NCBI RefSeq assembly: GCF_002804065.1
Contig: NZ_CP024955.1
Span: 310,001-374,000, forward strand
DNA from: Kyrpidia spormannii
Lineage (GTDB): Bacteria; Bacillota; Bacilli; Kyrpidiales; Kyrpidiaceae
Direction: 5' to 3'
DNA: 64,000 nucleotides
Part shown: in pieces, positions 18,709-27,389 of the stretch
How positions within the stretch are numbered: the first letter of the stretch is position 1
How the letters are laid out: each line of letters opens with the position of its first letter
Notes under the pieces: model-generated
What the model was told of the DNA's origin: nothing
Database searches by the model: none
What the model saw: the letters and a program-made list of their open reading frames with translations, nothing else
Program-made: the position numbers and the translations under genes

Positions 18709-18758
18709 GCGGGGTGTGAGTAGGGGATATTTAAATCCAGGTTCAGGAGGATTAGAAC

Positions 18759-19811
18759 GTGCGCGTTGTTGTGATTGCATTGTCCGTGGGAGGGGCCATG
18801 GGGCAGTATGTTAGTGAACTCGCGAGGGGTTTGAGTGGCAAGGTTGAACTTTACGTTTTTGCCCCTTCTCACTACGAGTATGCCGAGGGTATCGACCGGT
18901 TACATTGCTTTTACATGGGGGAAACTCGTGGTCGACGTCTGCTCCATCTGTTAAACATTTTAGAGGCTTGGTGCGTATGGAGACGTATCAAGGCATTAGA
19001 ACCCGATGTAATCCATCTGTTTAATGGCGAAGGATATCCTTGGGGACTCTTTTTTGCTTGGGCTTCGAGAAAGGCTGGGGTTCCTTTGCTTGTAACTCTA
19101 CACGATCCAGAACCACATCCAGGAAATGTATGGGAATCTCTGAATGCTCGAATGAGAGGATTCACTCTGAAGCAGGCAACAGCCATCCACATCCATACAG
19201 CACGGTTTAAGCCGCTACTGGCTAAGCAGGGCATTGATGAAACTTTCATTCACATAATACCTCATGGCAGCTTGGCAAGGAGATTTCTGAAGCACAGGGA
19301 GCAAGGAATCCAACGCGAGCCGATTGTTCTATTTTTTGGTAGATTAGAGGCTTATAAGGGTCTTGATATATTGGTTGAGGCTGGGTTAGCCTTGAAAGGG
19401 AAGGTACGGGTGGTCATTGCGGGCCCTGGCAACCTGGAGACTGAGATTCTACAAAAAATAAAAGAACACCCCGATGTCTTTGAGTTACATAACCGGTTTC
19501 TTGATGACAAAGAGGTTGCTCATCTATTCCAATGGGCTTCAGTTTGTGTTCTACCCTACAAACATGCGACGCAGTCGAGCGTTCCCTTGATTGCGGCTGC
19601 TTTCAATGTGCCGGTGGTTGCAACTTCTTTAGGGGGATTTATAGAAGATGTTCCGAGGGTGAATGGTGTACTTGTCCCTCCGGGTGATGTTAACGCATTG
19701 GTTGCAGGAATCGGCGAAGCGCTGCACAGACGGCCCGTCTATCCACGTGAGCTCGAATTTGATTCACTAGCTGATAGCTTTATGAACATGTACATGTCAA
19801 TTCTTCGGTGA
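18759..19811 (+). CDS. Glycosyltransferase, family 4
   Basis: A 350-residue GT-B enzyme starting with GTG at 18759, eight bases after a perfect AGGAGG. The N-domain has SVGGAMGQYVSELARGL, and VIHLFNGEGYPWGLFFAW. The C-domain opens with IVLFFGRLEAYKGLDILVEA, the classical GT4 start of the nucleotide-sugar half, and later has SSVPLIAAAFNVPVVATSLGGF with VPPGD. The more usual E-x7-E is here S/P-containing, so the donor is not predictable. It sits between a GT fragment and the polymerase gene, as expected for a repeat-unit assembly cluster. Confidence 0.85.
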   Translation: MRVVVIALSVGGAMGQYVSELARGLSGKVELYVFAPSHYEYAEGIDRLHCFYMGETRGRRLLHLLNILEAWCVWRRIKALEPDVIHLFNGEGYPWGLFFAWASRKAGVPLLVTLHDPEPHPGNVWESLNARMRGFTLKQATAIHIHTARFKPLLAKQGIDETFIHIIPHGSLARRFLKHREQGIQREPIVLFFGRLEAYKGLDILVEAGLALKGKVRVVIAGPGNLETEILQKIKEHPDVFELHNRFLDDKEVAHLFQWASVCVLPYKHATQSSVPLIAAAFNVPVVATSLGGFIEDVPRVNGVLVPPGDVNALVAGIGEALHRRPVYPRELEFDSLADSFMNMYMSILR

Positions 19812-20066
19812 CGTATGGTCAGTCACGTCTGGGGACGTTCTTTGAAAGCGGGGAACAAGGTAGAGACGTCATGGCCTACCCCGAAACGATAGTTGAGAAA
19901 TCAATTCGGTCTATTTGAACCTTGCCAGAACCTCTGCGTGTCTACCGAACATAGATGCGCACGGTGAACTTTAACACTTGAAAAGGTAGTGCGGATACAT
20001 GTATGTCGTACTGTATTTTGACCATGCACATGTAGACCTCAGGAGACTGACCGGGGGTGGTTACCT

Positions 20067-21425
20067 TTGAGTGATACGGAATTCAGGTTGGTACTTTCGG
20101 CGGTGCACGTTGCTTTTTATCTTATATGTTTTTTCATTACATTTAGACCGATCATGACAACGTTTCATCTGACTCTGATCATGGCCAGTATAGCTTTCGG
20201 GATACGGCCTGCGTTGAGTGCTATTGCTGATAGTTATACTTTGTATCCTACTGCCGGGGGAACTTGGGCGTATGAGAGTGGAATGATATACCAATTCCTG
20301 TTTATGTTTACCTATGCTGTTGGCTACTTAATCAGATACCGATCAACATGGGGTAACCATGTGAAGATTCAGCTTAAACCATCAAAATCCGGATTAGTAG
20401 TATCGCTACTTCTCGGGCTAGGGGCAGTCTTGGCCATTCACCTCCTTTCCCATGGGTTGTGGTTGCCTACCCGCAGAAGCCAAACACTCACGTCCGTTGT
20501 TCCTTTCGGAAAATATCTTTTCCCGCTTGCTGTGATACCACTTACGATGGTTCTACCGTTAGTTTTCGTTCGTCTACAATACAAGATGACCCCTTTACGC
20601 CTGCTTGTGGGTGCACTTGTAGTCGGTGTATGCGTGGTTTTACTGTCACTTTTGTACCAGCGCGGCTTTATTTTAATCGGGATTATATTATTTCTGTGGA
20701 TGTTGGACAGACTCCACCGGTTAAGTGTGAAAAGAGCTGTTACATTTGGAGTTGCGGCTTTGGTACTCTTATTTACCATAAGACCAGTGGTCAACGAAGT
20801 GTTGACCATATCACGGCCCACTGTTGATACACATCAGGACCAAAACGTGCCTCTTCGTGTCACTGATTTTGTAAGGGAGAATATACTGTCTAAGCCTAAT
20901 TTTGATAATGCTGATGTTTGGCCGGTTGTAATTGACTTTGTGAAGAGAAACGGGGAACTAGAGGGATCCGGCTATCTAGCTGTTCCTTTGCGTTTTTTTT
21001 CGCCGTCATTACGGAACGAACTGAATGTGCCGACAGTAGTTGATACGTTGAATTCCTATTATTGGGGCGAGAGTTATTGGAAAACAAATTTCGGTTTTAA
21101 TGTAACGATGTCGCAAGAGCTGTACATGAATTTTGGTTTGATTGGTTTGTTTCTTGGGTGGCTTCCTGGCCTACTTACTGCCGTTGTTGATCGTTACTTG
21201 TCTAGGCTTCAAACGGTCAGGGATTATACGCTTTATGTGGTGTTTGCGGGCTGGGTTTGCGGCGGTTTTACGAGCGATACTGCAGGCATTGTCCAATGGA
21301 GCGTAGCCATATTACTGTTTGCCTTGCTACTTAGGGCGGTAGGTAGGGTGCGCTTAACGAGTGGGGGGATTAACGATAGTCCTGCGTCTGGAAAAGGAGG
21401 GCGCCTCTGTGCCGACCGGTCTTGA
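20067..21425 (+). CDS. Polytopic membrane protein, probable oligosaccharide repeat-unit polymerase (Wzy-like)
   Basis: A 452-residue protein starting with TTG at 20067, after GGGGGTGG. Roughly ten to twelve hydrophobic segments are visible, among them VAFYLICFFITF, SGLVVSLLLGLGAVLAIHLL, LLVGALVVGVCVVLLSLL, FILIGIILFLWML and TFGVAALVLLF, with a long soluble loop near residues 265-345 and a last group of segments (LYMNFGLIGLFLGWLPGLL; VQWSVAILLFALLL). Loop size and position fit O-antigen/oligosaccharide polymerases, a poorly conserved group recognised mainly by topology and context. Its place among GTs and the priming transferase supports this. A flippase is an alternative but topology is less like MATE/Wzx. 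Confidence 0.72.
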   Translation: MSDTEFRLVLSAVHVAFYLICFFITFRPIMTTFHLTLIMASIAFGIRPALSAIADSYTLYPTAGGTWAYESGMIYQFLFMFTYAVGYLIRYRSTWGNHVKIQLKPSKSGLVVSLLLGLGAVLAIHLLSHGLWLPTRRSQTLTSVVPFGKYLFPLAVIPLTMVLPLVFVRLQYKMTPLRLLVGALVVGVCVVLLSLLYQRGFILIGIILFLWMLDRLHRLSVKRAVTFGVAALVLLFTIRPVVNEVLTISRPTVDTHQDQNVPLRVTDFVRENILSKPNFDNADVWPVVIDFVKRNGELEGSGYLAVPLRFFSPSLRNELNVPTVVDTLNSYYWGESYWKTNFGFNVTMSQELYMNFGLIGLFLGWLPGLLTAVVDRYLSRLQTVRDYTLYVVFAGWVCGGFTSDTAGIVQWSVAILLFALLLRAVGRVRLTSGGINDSPASGKGGRLCADRS

Positions 21426-21647
21426 TGGCCCGATCTGTGGCCGGGGGATTTGGCAGTGTATTATGGAGTTGGACCAGTGTTTAGTTGCTAAGAACGCGTT
21501 GCATGCGCGTGGACCCGTTCATTACCAAACATTTACTGAGCACTTTTCCGTACCTCTTTTTTTGTGTAAATCGCTCACCGAAGGGGTGTTGCGTCTGCTA
21601 AGCGGAACACAGGTCAGCAAGATGTGGAAGGAAGAGAGAGTGGCTTG

Positions 21648-22745
21648 GTGAAACTATTCTACCTCATCACCCGCAGCGAGCAGGGCGGGGCGCAAACGCA
21701 TGTGTTGGATTTGATTCGCGGTTTCCGGGGTCGGGCCGACATCGTTCTGGGAGTCGGGGAAGAAGGGTATTTGGCTGAACAGGTTCGGGATTCCGGCATA
21801 GACGTTCATGTGCTTCCCCATCTGGTCCAGCCTGTGAGTCCTGCGAAGGATTGGTTGGCTTTGTGGGAAATCAATTCGTTGATCCGCAAGTTCCAGCCCG
21901 ACCTGGTTCATGCTCATTCGTCGAAGGCGGGGTTTTTGGGGCGGTTGGCGGCATACAGGGCTGGGGTACCGGCGGTGTTTACCGCCCACGGATGGGCGTT
22001 CGCAGACGGTGTGCCGTGGGGCCGCAAGATCGTCGCCACGGTTAGCGAACGGCGGGCGGGGCGCTGGTGTGAGCGGATCATTACGGTATCAGAAGCGGAT
22101 CGCATCCTGGCTCTGCGGCATCGGATAGCCGATGAAAACACCTTGGTGACCATCCGCAACGGGATTGCGGATACGCCGCGGAGAGCAGAACCGACGAACA
22201 CTGATGAGCCGCGCATTGTGATGGTGGCTCGTTTTGCCCGACCAAAAGATCAATCGCTTTTGATTCGAGCACTTGAAGGTCTCAATGGGGAGTTTTCCTT
22301 GTCCTTTGTCGGCGATGGGCCAACTCGCCGAGAAATGGAAGCCCTGACAGCGAACTCCTCGATTTGCCATCGAATCACCTTTCTTGGTGCCCGCGCAGAT
22401 GTGGCCGAACTCTTGGCAAAAGCCCACGTGTTTGTGTTGACGTCAAATTGGGAGGGCTTTCCGATCAGCATTTTGGAAGCGATGCGGGCGGGACTGCCGG
22501 TGGTGGCGTCGGACGTGGGAGGCGTGTGCGAGGCGGTGGTGGACGGGGAGACCGGATATTTGGTGCCACGGGGGGATGAGGTGACCCTGCGGGATCGGCT
22601 GAAGCGGTTGATCACCAATCCAGACCTCCGTACACGCATGGGACAAGCCGGCAGGCGTCGGTATGAACAGCATTTTACGCTCGACAAGATGCTAAATCGG
22701 ACCTGGCAAGTCTATGAAGAGGTTTTGCGCGAACATCGGCGGTGA
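21648..22745 (+). CDS. Glycosyltransferase, family 4
   Basis: About 365 residues. The GTG at 21648 (or TTG at 21645) follows GGAAGAGAG; the in-frame ATG at 21624 would place the start within that purine-rich site. SEQGGAQTHVLDLIRGF is the N-terminal glycine loop, PDLVHAHSSKAGFLGRLAA and FTAHGWAF follow, and the C-domain has IVMVARFARPKDQSLLIRAL, FVGDGPTRREME and SNWEGFPISILEAMRAGLPVV with the E-x7-E pair. Such proteins often add the second sugar to the undecaprenyl-PP-linked primer. GC content is higher than in the preceding cluster genes, like the following epimerase and priming transferase. Confidence 0.9.
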   Translation: MKLFYLITRSEQGGAQTHVLDLIRGFRGRADIVLGVGEEGYLAEQVRDSGIDVHVLPHLVQPVSPAKDWLALWEINSLIRKFQPDLVHAHSSKAGFLGRLAAYRAGVPAVFTAHGWAFADGVPWGRKIVATVSERRAGRWCERIITVSEADRILALRHRIADENTLVTIRNGIADTPRRAEPTNTDEPRIVMVARFARPKDQSLLIRALEGLNGEFSLSFVGDGPTRREMEALTANSSICHRITFLGARADVAELLAKAHVFVLTSNWEGFPISILEAMRAGLPVVASDVGGVCEAVVDGETGYLVPRGDEVTLRDRLKRLITNPDLRTRMGQAGRRRYEQHFTLDKMLNRTWQVYEEVLREHRR

Positions 22746-22792
22746 GGTGGCGTTGAAAGTTGTTTTCTTGTGCCTGGCGGGCGGGGATTGGC

Positions 22793-22821
22793 TTGTCGAA
22801 CCTTGTCCTTTGACGTAGAAT
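22793..22821 (+). promoter_or_regulatory. Putative sigma-A-type promoter before the epimerase
   Basis: TTGTCG at 22793-22798 and TAGAAT at 22816-22821 are separated by 17 bases and lie about 100 bases upstream of the epimerase start. It would allow the epimerase and priming transferase to be expressed apart from the upstream genes. Confidence 0.5.
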
Positions 22822-22920
22822 AACTTTTGTTCGTATGTCTCGGGCCGATAGGATTCGTTGGGGAGTTGGCGATGCTCCGAGGTTCAATAACGCGAGTATC
22901 GGGGTGCGGAGGTGAAACGG

Positions 22921-23880
22921 GTGCGGGTGTTGGTAACCGGGGGTGCGGGTTTTATCGGTTCCCATGTGGTGGACCGACTGTGTGAAGAAGGCCACGATGT
23001 GGCGGTGGTGGACGACCTGAGCACTGGTCGAGAGGATCAGGTCCATCCCTTGGCCCTGTTACATATTCAGTCCGTGGAATGTCAATCCCTCGCCGATGTC
23101 TTCGGGAATGTTCGTCCGGAGGTGGTGATTCACCTCGCTGCGCAAAGCAATGTGCCCAGGTCAATCCGGGATCCTCTGGCCGACGGGCGGGTCAATGTAC
23201 TGGGTACTGTCAACGTGTTGAACCAGTGCAGGGAATACGGCGTGCGGAAGATCATCTATGCCTCATCGGCCGCCGTGTACGGTGAGCCTCAGTATCTGGC
23301 TATTGACGAGGCGCACCCGATCCTCCCCTCCTCCTTCTATGGCATTTCAAAATTCACCCCGGAATTGTACATCCGACGTTATGCGGATTTGTACGGCCTG
23401 GACTATACGATTTTGCGTTTTGCCAATGTTTACGGTCCCCGCCAGGACCCAAATGGGGAGGGCGGAGTCGTCTCAATCTTTGTGGACAAGCTGTTGCGGG
23501 GGGAGACGGCTTATATCGATGGGGACGGGGAGCAGACCCGGGACTTTGTCTACGTGGAAGATGTGGCGGCGGCCAATGTAGCGGCCATAACCCTCGGGTC
23601 TCGGGAAGTGGTGAACATCGCAACCGGTCATCCCACCTCGGTGAATGAACTGTGGGATACATTGCGTCAATTGTCGGGCTCGAAGGCCCGGGCCGTTCAT
23701 CGGGAGCCTCGACCGGGGGATATCCGTGACAGTTATCTTGCCAACGATCGAGCACGCCGGGTGCTGGACTGGGAGCCGAGCTTTACGCTGCAGGAGGGGC
23801 TTGAGCGGACCTTGGCGAATTATGAACAGCGGTTCGCTGGTGCCCCGACCGGTGTCGGCAAGGACAGCTTTTTAAAGTAA
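22921..23880 (+). CDS. NAD-dependent sugar epimerase/dehydratase (UDP-glucose 4-epimerase type)
   Basis: An extended short-chain dehydrogenase. GTG at 22921, eight bases after CGGAGGTG; the GTG at 22912 overlaps that site. GGAGFIGSHVVDRL binds NAD, VIHLAAQSNVPRS, YASSAAVYGEP and FYGISKFTPE (catalytic Tyr-x3-Lys) follow, and RFANVYGPRQDPNGEGGV is the substrate-binding region of UDP-hexose 4-epimerases. At about 320 residues it has normal length. It could replace the dead galE at 6340 and provide UDP-galactose or a related sugar to the cluster. Confidence 0.9.
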   Translation: MRVLVTGGAGFIGSHVVDRLCEEGHDVAVVDDLSTGREDQVHPLALLHIQSVECQSLADVFGNVRPEVVIHLAAQSNVPRSIRDPLADGRVNVLGTVNVLNQCREYGVRKIIYASSAAVYGEPQYLAIDEAHPILPSSFYGISKFTPELYIRRYADLYGLDYTILRFANVYGPRQDPNGEGGVVSIFVDKLLRGETAYIDGDGEQTRDFVYVEDVAAANVAAITLGSREVVNIATGHPTSVNELWDTLRQLSGSKARAVHREPRPGDIRDSYLANDRARRVLDWEPSFTLQEGLERTLANYEQRFAGAPTGVGKDSFLK

Positions 23881-23891
23881 GGAGATGGGCC

Positions 23892-25256
23892 ATGAATACC
23901 TCCGGGGACAGCATCGTCAAGAAAATCCTCTGGATGGCCTTGGATCTCGCGATCTTGTACGGCAGCTTCATGCTCGCCTATGTTCTGCGTTTCCATCACG
24001 GCATTCCGCCGGAGAACCTTGACCCATTCTTCTTTTTGGCCCCTTGGGTTGGCGCGGCGGCCTTATTGATTTTTTATTTTTTCGATCTGTACGCCACCAC
24101 GGCGAGGAAACATCTGGTTCAGATGTTGCAATCGGTGATCGTGTCCGAGGCGTTGCTGGCCTTGGTGATCATGGCCCTGAGTTTCTGGGGCCGGGGATTC
24201 GCCTTTCCGCGCACGGTCATTTTCCTCGGGATGTTCCTGGAGACCATTCTGGCTATGTCGGCCCGGGTGGTTGCTTGGTCCACCCATTGGATGACCAGCG
24301 GCAAGCGCCGGGTGCTCATCGTGTCCACCGGGTCGCTGGATGCGGCACGGTATCGTGAAAAGCTGGCGCGTCATGCGCCGGGATGGTTTGCGGTGGCGGG
24401 AACGGCCACGGCAGACCAATTGGAAAAAGAACCGGATATCCTGGATGATGTGGACGTGCTGTTGCTCTCGCCCCGGCTGTCGAGAGAGCACAAAGAGTTT
24501 GTTTTGCGGGTCGGGGTTCGCTGTGGGAAGGAAGTGCTGCTGGTTCCCGATGCTTATGAGCTGTTTTTGGCCGGGACCCAGTGGCAACAGATCGACGACC
24601 TACTGGTGCTGTCGGTGACGCCGCCGACCCTGTCTCCGTTTCAGCGATCGGTGAAGCGTCTGATGGATGTGGTTGCGTCTGCAGTGTTGATTATGTTAAC
24701 TTCTCCCCTAATGATATTGCTGTTCGTGCTCGTTCCGTTGACCTCTCCGGGCCCTGCCCTGTATCGCCAGGAACGGCTGGGGGAACGGCGGAAACCTTTT
24801 GTGCTCTATAAGTTTCGGAGCATGGTGCGGGATGCCGAGAAGTTGACGGGCCCGGTGTTGGCCTCCGAGGATGATCCGCGCATCACGCCCTTGGGGCGCC
24901 TGATGCGCTCGACCCGGTTGGATGAGTTACCCCAGTTGTTCAACGTGCTCAAAGGCGACATGAGCCTGGTGGGGCCTCGGCCGGAACGGCGTCATTTTGT
25001 TGAGCAATTTGAGCAAGACCTGCCCCATTACGGGTACCGCATGGCGGTGAAGCCGGGGATTACGGGCCTGGCCCAGGTGATGGCCAATTACAGTACCACG
25101 GCCGAAGACAAACTGCGGTACGATCTCCTTTACATACGAAATTATTCTATTTTGTTGGATATCAAAATTCTGTTTCAAACCCTGGCGATCCTGTTTCGCC
25201 GGGACCGGTCGGCGGGGGTGCGCCGAGAAGAGGTATCCAAAGAGGCGGTGCGGTGA
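23892..25256 (+). CDS. Undecaprenyl-phosphate sugar-1-phosphate transferase (WbaP/exopolysaccharide primer)
   Basis: A membrane enzyme that starts repeat-unit synthesis by moving hexose-1-phosphate from a UDP-sugar to undecaprenyl phosphate. ATG at 23892 after AAGGAG. Residues 12-125 contain four hydrophobic segments (LDLAILYGSFMLAYVLRF, VGAAALLIFYFFDLY, ALLALVIMALSFW, TVIFLGMFLETILA), then a CoA-binding-like domain (RRVLIVSTGSLDAARY), and from about 250 a further membrane segment and the catalytic domain with GPALYRQERLG, YKFRSMVRDA, TRLDELPQLFNVLKGDMS and VGPRPERRHF. The 454 residues fit the polyprenyl glycosylphosphotransferase family. It closes the polysaccharide cluster. Confidence 0.94.
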   Translation: MNTSGDSIVKKILWMALDLAILYGSFMLAYVLRFHHGIPPENLDPFFFLAPWVGAAALLIFYFFDLYATTARKHLVQMLQSVIVSEALLALVIMALSFWGRGFAFPRTVIFLGMFLETILAMSARVVAWSTHWMTSGKRRVLIVSTGSLDAARYREKLARHAPGWFAVAGTATADQLEKEPDILDDVDVLLLSPRLSREHKEFVLRVGVRCGKEVLLVPDAYELFLAGTQWQQIDDLLVLSVTPPTLSPFQRSVKRLMDVVASAVLIMLTSPLMILLFVLVPLTSPGPALYRQERLGERRKPFVLYKFRSMVRDAEKLTGPVLASEDDPRITPLGRLMRSTRLDELPQLFNVLKGDMSLVGPRPERRHFVEQFEQDLPHYGYRMAVKPGITGLAQVMANYSTTAEDKLRYDLLYIRNYSILLDIKILFQTLAILFRRDRSAGVRREEVSKEAVR

Positions 25257-25480
25257 GGACATTCACGCGAGATTAGGATCGAGTATGCTAGTATGGAGGA
25301 CGATGGCGATTCCCGGTTGTGGTACTCCCTTCAGTCTCTCACTGGTATGAAATGTGCCGTACCGGACGAATTTACATGGGAGAACATCTCAACGACCGGG
25401 GGGTGGCCACCCGGAGGCGATCTAAAAAATCCGTTTATTATTCTGGCTTTCTACTGACCCCAGTGAAAGGAGGTCGGCCG

Positions 25481-26626
25481 ATGACGACCGTGGCTGTAAG
25501 CGAACGGGTGCTACGATGGGCGATTGACCGGACGGCAGACCCGATCGCGCTCCAACAAAAGTTTCCCAAACTTCCTGAATGGCTTAGCGGGGAAAGCCAG
25601 CCAACATTGCGGCAACTTGAAAATTTCGCGGTTGCGACTTCCGTCCCACTCGGATATCTGTTTCTTTCTGAGCCTCCTGAGGAGCGGTTGCCGATACACC
25701 TGTTTCGCACTCTGGACGGTAAACACGTGACCCGACCGAGTCCTGGACTTTTGGAAACGGTTCGCATGATGGAGAGACGCCAGGCATGGATGCGTGACTA
25801 CCTCGTGGAGCGAGGGCAGGAACCGCTATCTTTTGTTGGATCAGCAAGTGCGGCGAGTGACCCCGGCGATATTGCTCGGGCGATGAGGAAGACGTTGGGC
25901 ATTGACGCCGGGTGGGCAAAAAAGCAATCGACTTGGGAGATAGCCCTGCGGGCGTTGCAAAGGAAGATGGAGAATGTCGGTATCCTTGTCGTGGTGAACG
26001 GTATCGTGGGAAACAATACACGCCGCAAACTGGATGTAAAGGAATTTCGGGGGTTTGTGCTGGTTGACGAATACGCACCCCTCGTTTTTGTGAATGGTGC
26101 CGATGCTAAGGGGGCTCAGATGTTTACCTTGGCGCACGAATTGGCACACATCTGGTTCGGTAAGAGCGCTGCCTTTGATCTGCGGGAACTCCAGCCGGCG
26201 AACGACGAACTGGAGCAAAAATGCGATCGCGCTGCCGCCGAGTTCCTTGTTCCTGCGGAGGAGTTGCGGTCGGTTTGGGACCAAATGAAACACGAGGCGA
26301 GACCCTATCAAATGATTGCCCGCCATTTTAAGGTCAGTGAGTTGGTTATCGCACGAAGGGCTCTTGATTTGGCCCTGATTAGCCGTGAAGACTTCCTGGA
26401 ATTTTACAGGGGTTATGTGAGCCGCGAACGGGACAGTCAAGATCAGGATCATGTCGGTGGGAATTTCTATCTAACGCAGCATCTTCGAATCAGCCGGCGC
26501 TTCGCGGAGGCTGTTGTCCGCTCCGTGAAGGAGGGTAGGACTCTATATGATGAGGCGTATCGTCTGACCGGGTTATACGGGACATCCTTCGAACGGTACG
26601 CCCAACGTCTTGATACTGGGGAGTAG
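25481..26626 (+). CDS. ImmA/IrrE-type metallopeptidase with N-terminal HTH-like region (antitoxin-type partner of DUF4411)
   Basis: A 381-residue protein. The ATG at 25481 follows a perfect AAAGGAGG, so in-frame codons upstream to 25319 are not used. The N-terminus (LPEWLSGESQPTLRQLENFAVATSVPLGYLF) is a Cro/C1-like helix-turn-helix remnant typical of COG2856 proteins. FTLAHELAHIWFG is the zinc HExxH motif, with a downstream Glu helix (CDRAAAEFLVP). The following gene, a DUF4411/PIN protein, starts two bases after the stop. This pairing is a known toxin-antitoxin arrangement; which substrate is cleaved is not visible. Confidence 0.88.
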   Translation: MTTVAVSERVLRWAIDRTADPIALQQKFPKLPEWLSGESQPTLRQLENFAVATSVPLGYLFLSEPPEERLPIHLFRTLDGKHVTRPSPGLLETVRMMERRQAWMRDYLVERGQEPLSFVGSASAASDPGDIARAMRKTLGIDAGWAKKQSTWEIALRALQRKMENVGILVVVNGIVGNNTRRKLDVKEFRGFVLVDEYAPLVFVNGADAKGAQMFTLAHELAHIWFGKSAAFDLRELQPANDELEQKCDRAAAEFLVPAEELRSVWDQMKHEARPYQMIARHFKVSELVIARRALDLALISREDFLEFYRGYVSRERDSQDQDHVGGNFYLTQHLRISRRFAEAVVRSVKEGRTLYDEAYRLTGLYGTSFERYAQRLDTGE

Positions 26627-26628
26627 TC

Positions 26629-27129
26629 ATGGTGGATGTGATAACATATGTACTTGACGCAAATGTGTTTATCGAGGCGGCCAGAAGATACTATGCCTTT
26701 GATCTCGCTCCTGCATTTTGGAGAGCGTTGATTGAACATGCAATCCAAGGGCGCGTGTTGAGTATCGATCGGGTAAGTGAGGAACTCAAGAAGGGCAATG
26801 ATGACCTGGCCAAATGGGCAAAGAATGAGTTTCACGACTGGTTTGTCTCCACCGCAGAGCATTCCGTCATCGAGTGCTATCGTTCAATTATGGAGTGGGT
26901 GCACAGCCGGAGTCAATTTTCGGATGCGGCGAAAGCGGATTTTGCGGGCGGTGCGGATGGTTGGCTCGTTGCGTTCGCGAGGACGCGTGGATATGTTGTC
27001 GTCACCCATGAGCAGTTTGATGACAAGATCAAGCGCAAGGTTCCGATTCCAAACGTATGCCGCGCATTTGATGTTACAAGTGTCGATACCTTTGCTATGC
27101 TTCGAGAACTGGGCGTGAGGTTAGGCTGA
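26629..27129 (+). CDS. DUF4411 family PIN-like toxin
   Basis: A 166-residue protein beginning at the ATG directly behind the ImmA/IrrE gene. TYVLDANVFIEAARRYY supplies the first acidic residue of a PIN-like active site, RVSEELKKGNDDLAKW the second region, DGWLVAFARTRGYVVVTHEQFDD the third Asp and the strand end. PIN proteins are Mg-dependent ribonucleases; DUF4411 members are predicted toxins controlled by the adjacent HTH/metallopeptidase protein. Here all expected acidic positions are kept, so it looks functional. Confidence 0.85.
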   Translation: MVDVITYVLDANVFIEAARRYYAFDLAPAFWRALIEHAIQGRVLSIDRVSEELKKGNDDLAKWAKNEFHDWFVSTAEHSVIECYRSIMEWVHSRSQFSDAAKADFAGGADGWLVAFARTRGYVVVTHEQFDDKIKRKVPIPNVCRAFDVTSVDTFAMLRELGVRLG

Positions 27130-27389
27130 TCCTGCTCCTGCGGAGTGCAAAGTTATGTTGCAATAAGCGGGAATAAAGTACTAACATTCGGGCGATCGTA
27201 AATCAGGAGAAATAGGAATGGCGTAGTGGGGAGGGGCTCCAGGATGGGTGATGGGAACCTGTGGGCTTACGTCTGAATTTTGGCGCGAGGAGTTATCGCA
27301 CACGTTAGGCGAAGGTGGGTGGAGACGCAGCCGAAGTGTTGTTCGCGCGCTGAAGATTGAACGTGGGGAAGGGTTTTGGAGGCATACTA
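27130..27389. other. Intergenic stretch before the IS630 element
   Basis: No gene recognised. It contains a short decayed-looking open stretch on the plus strand (GLTSEFWREELSHTLGEGG) without family resemblance. The target TA of the IS630 insertion lies at its end. Confidence 0.35.
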
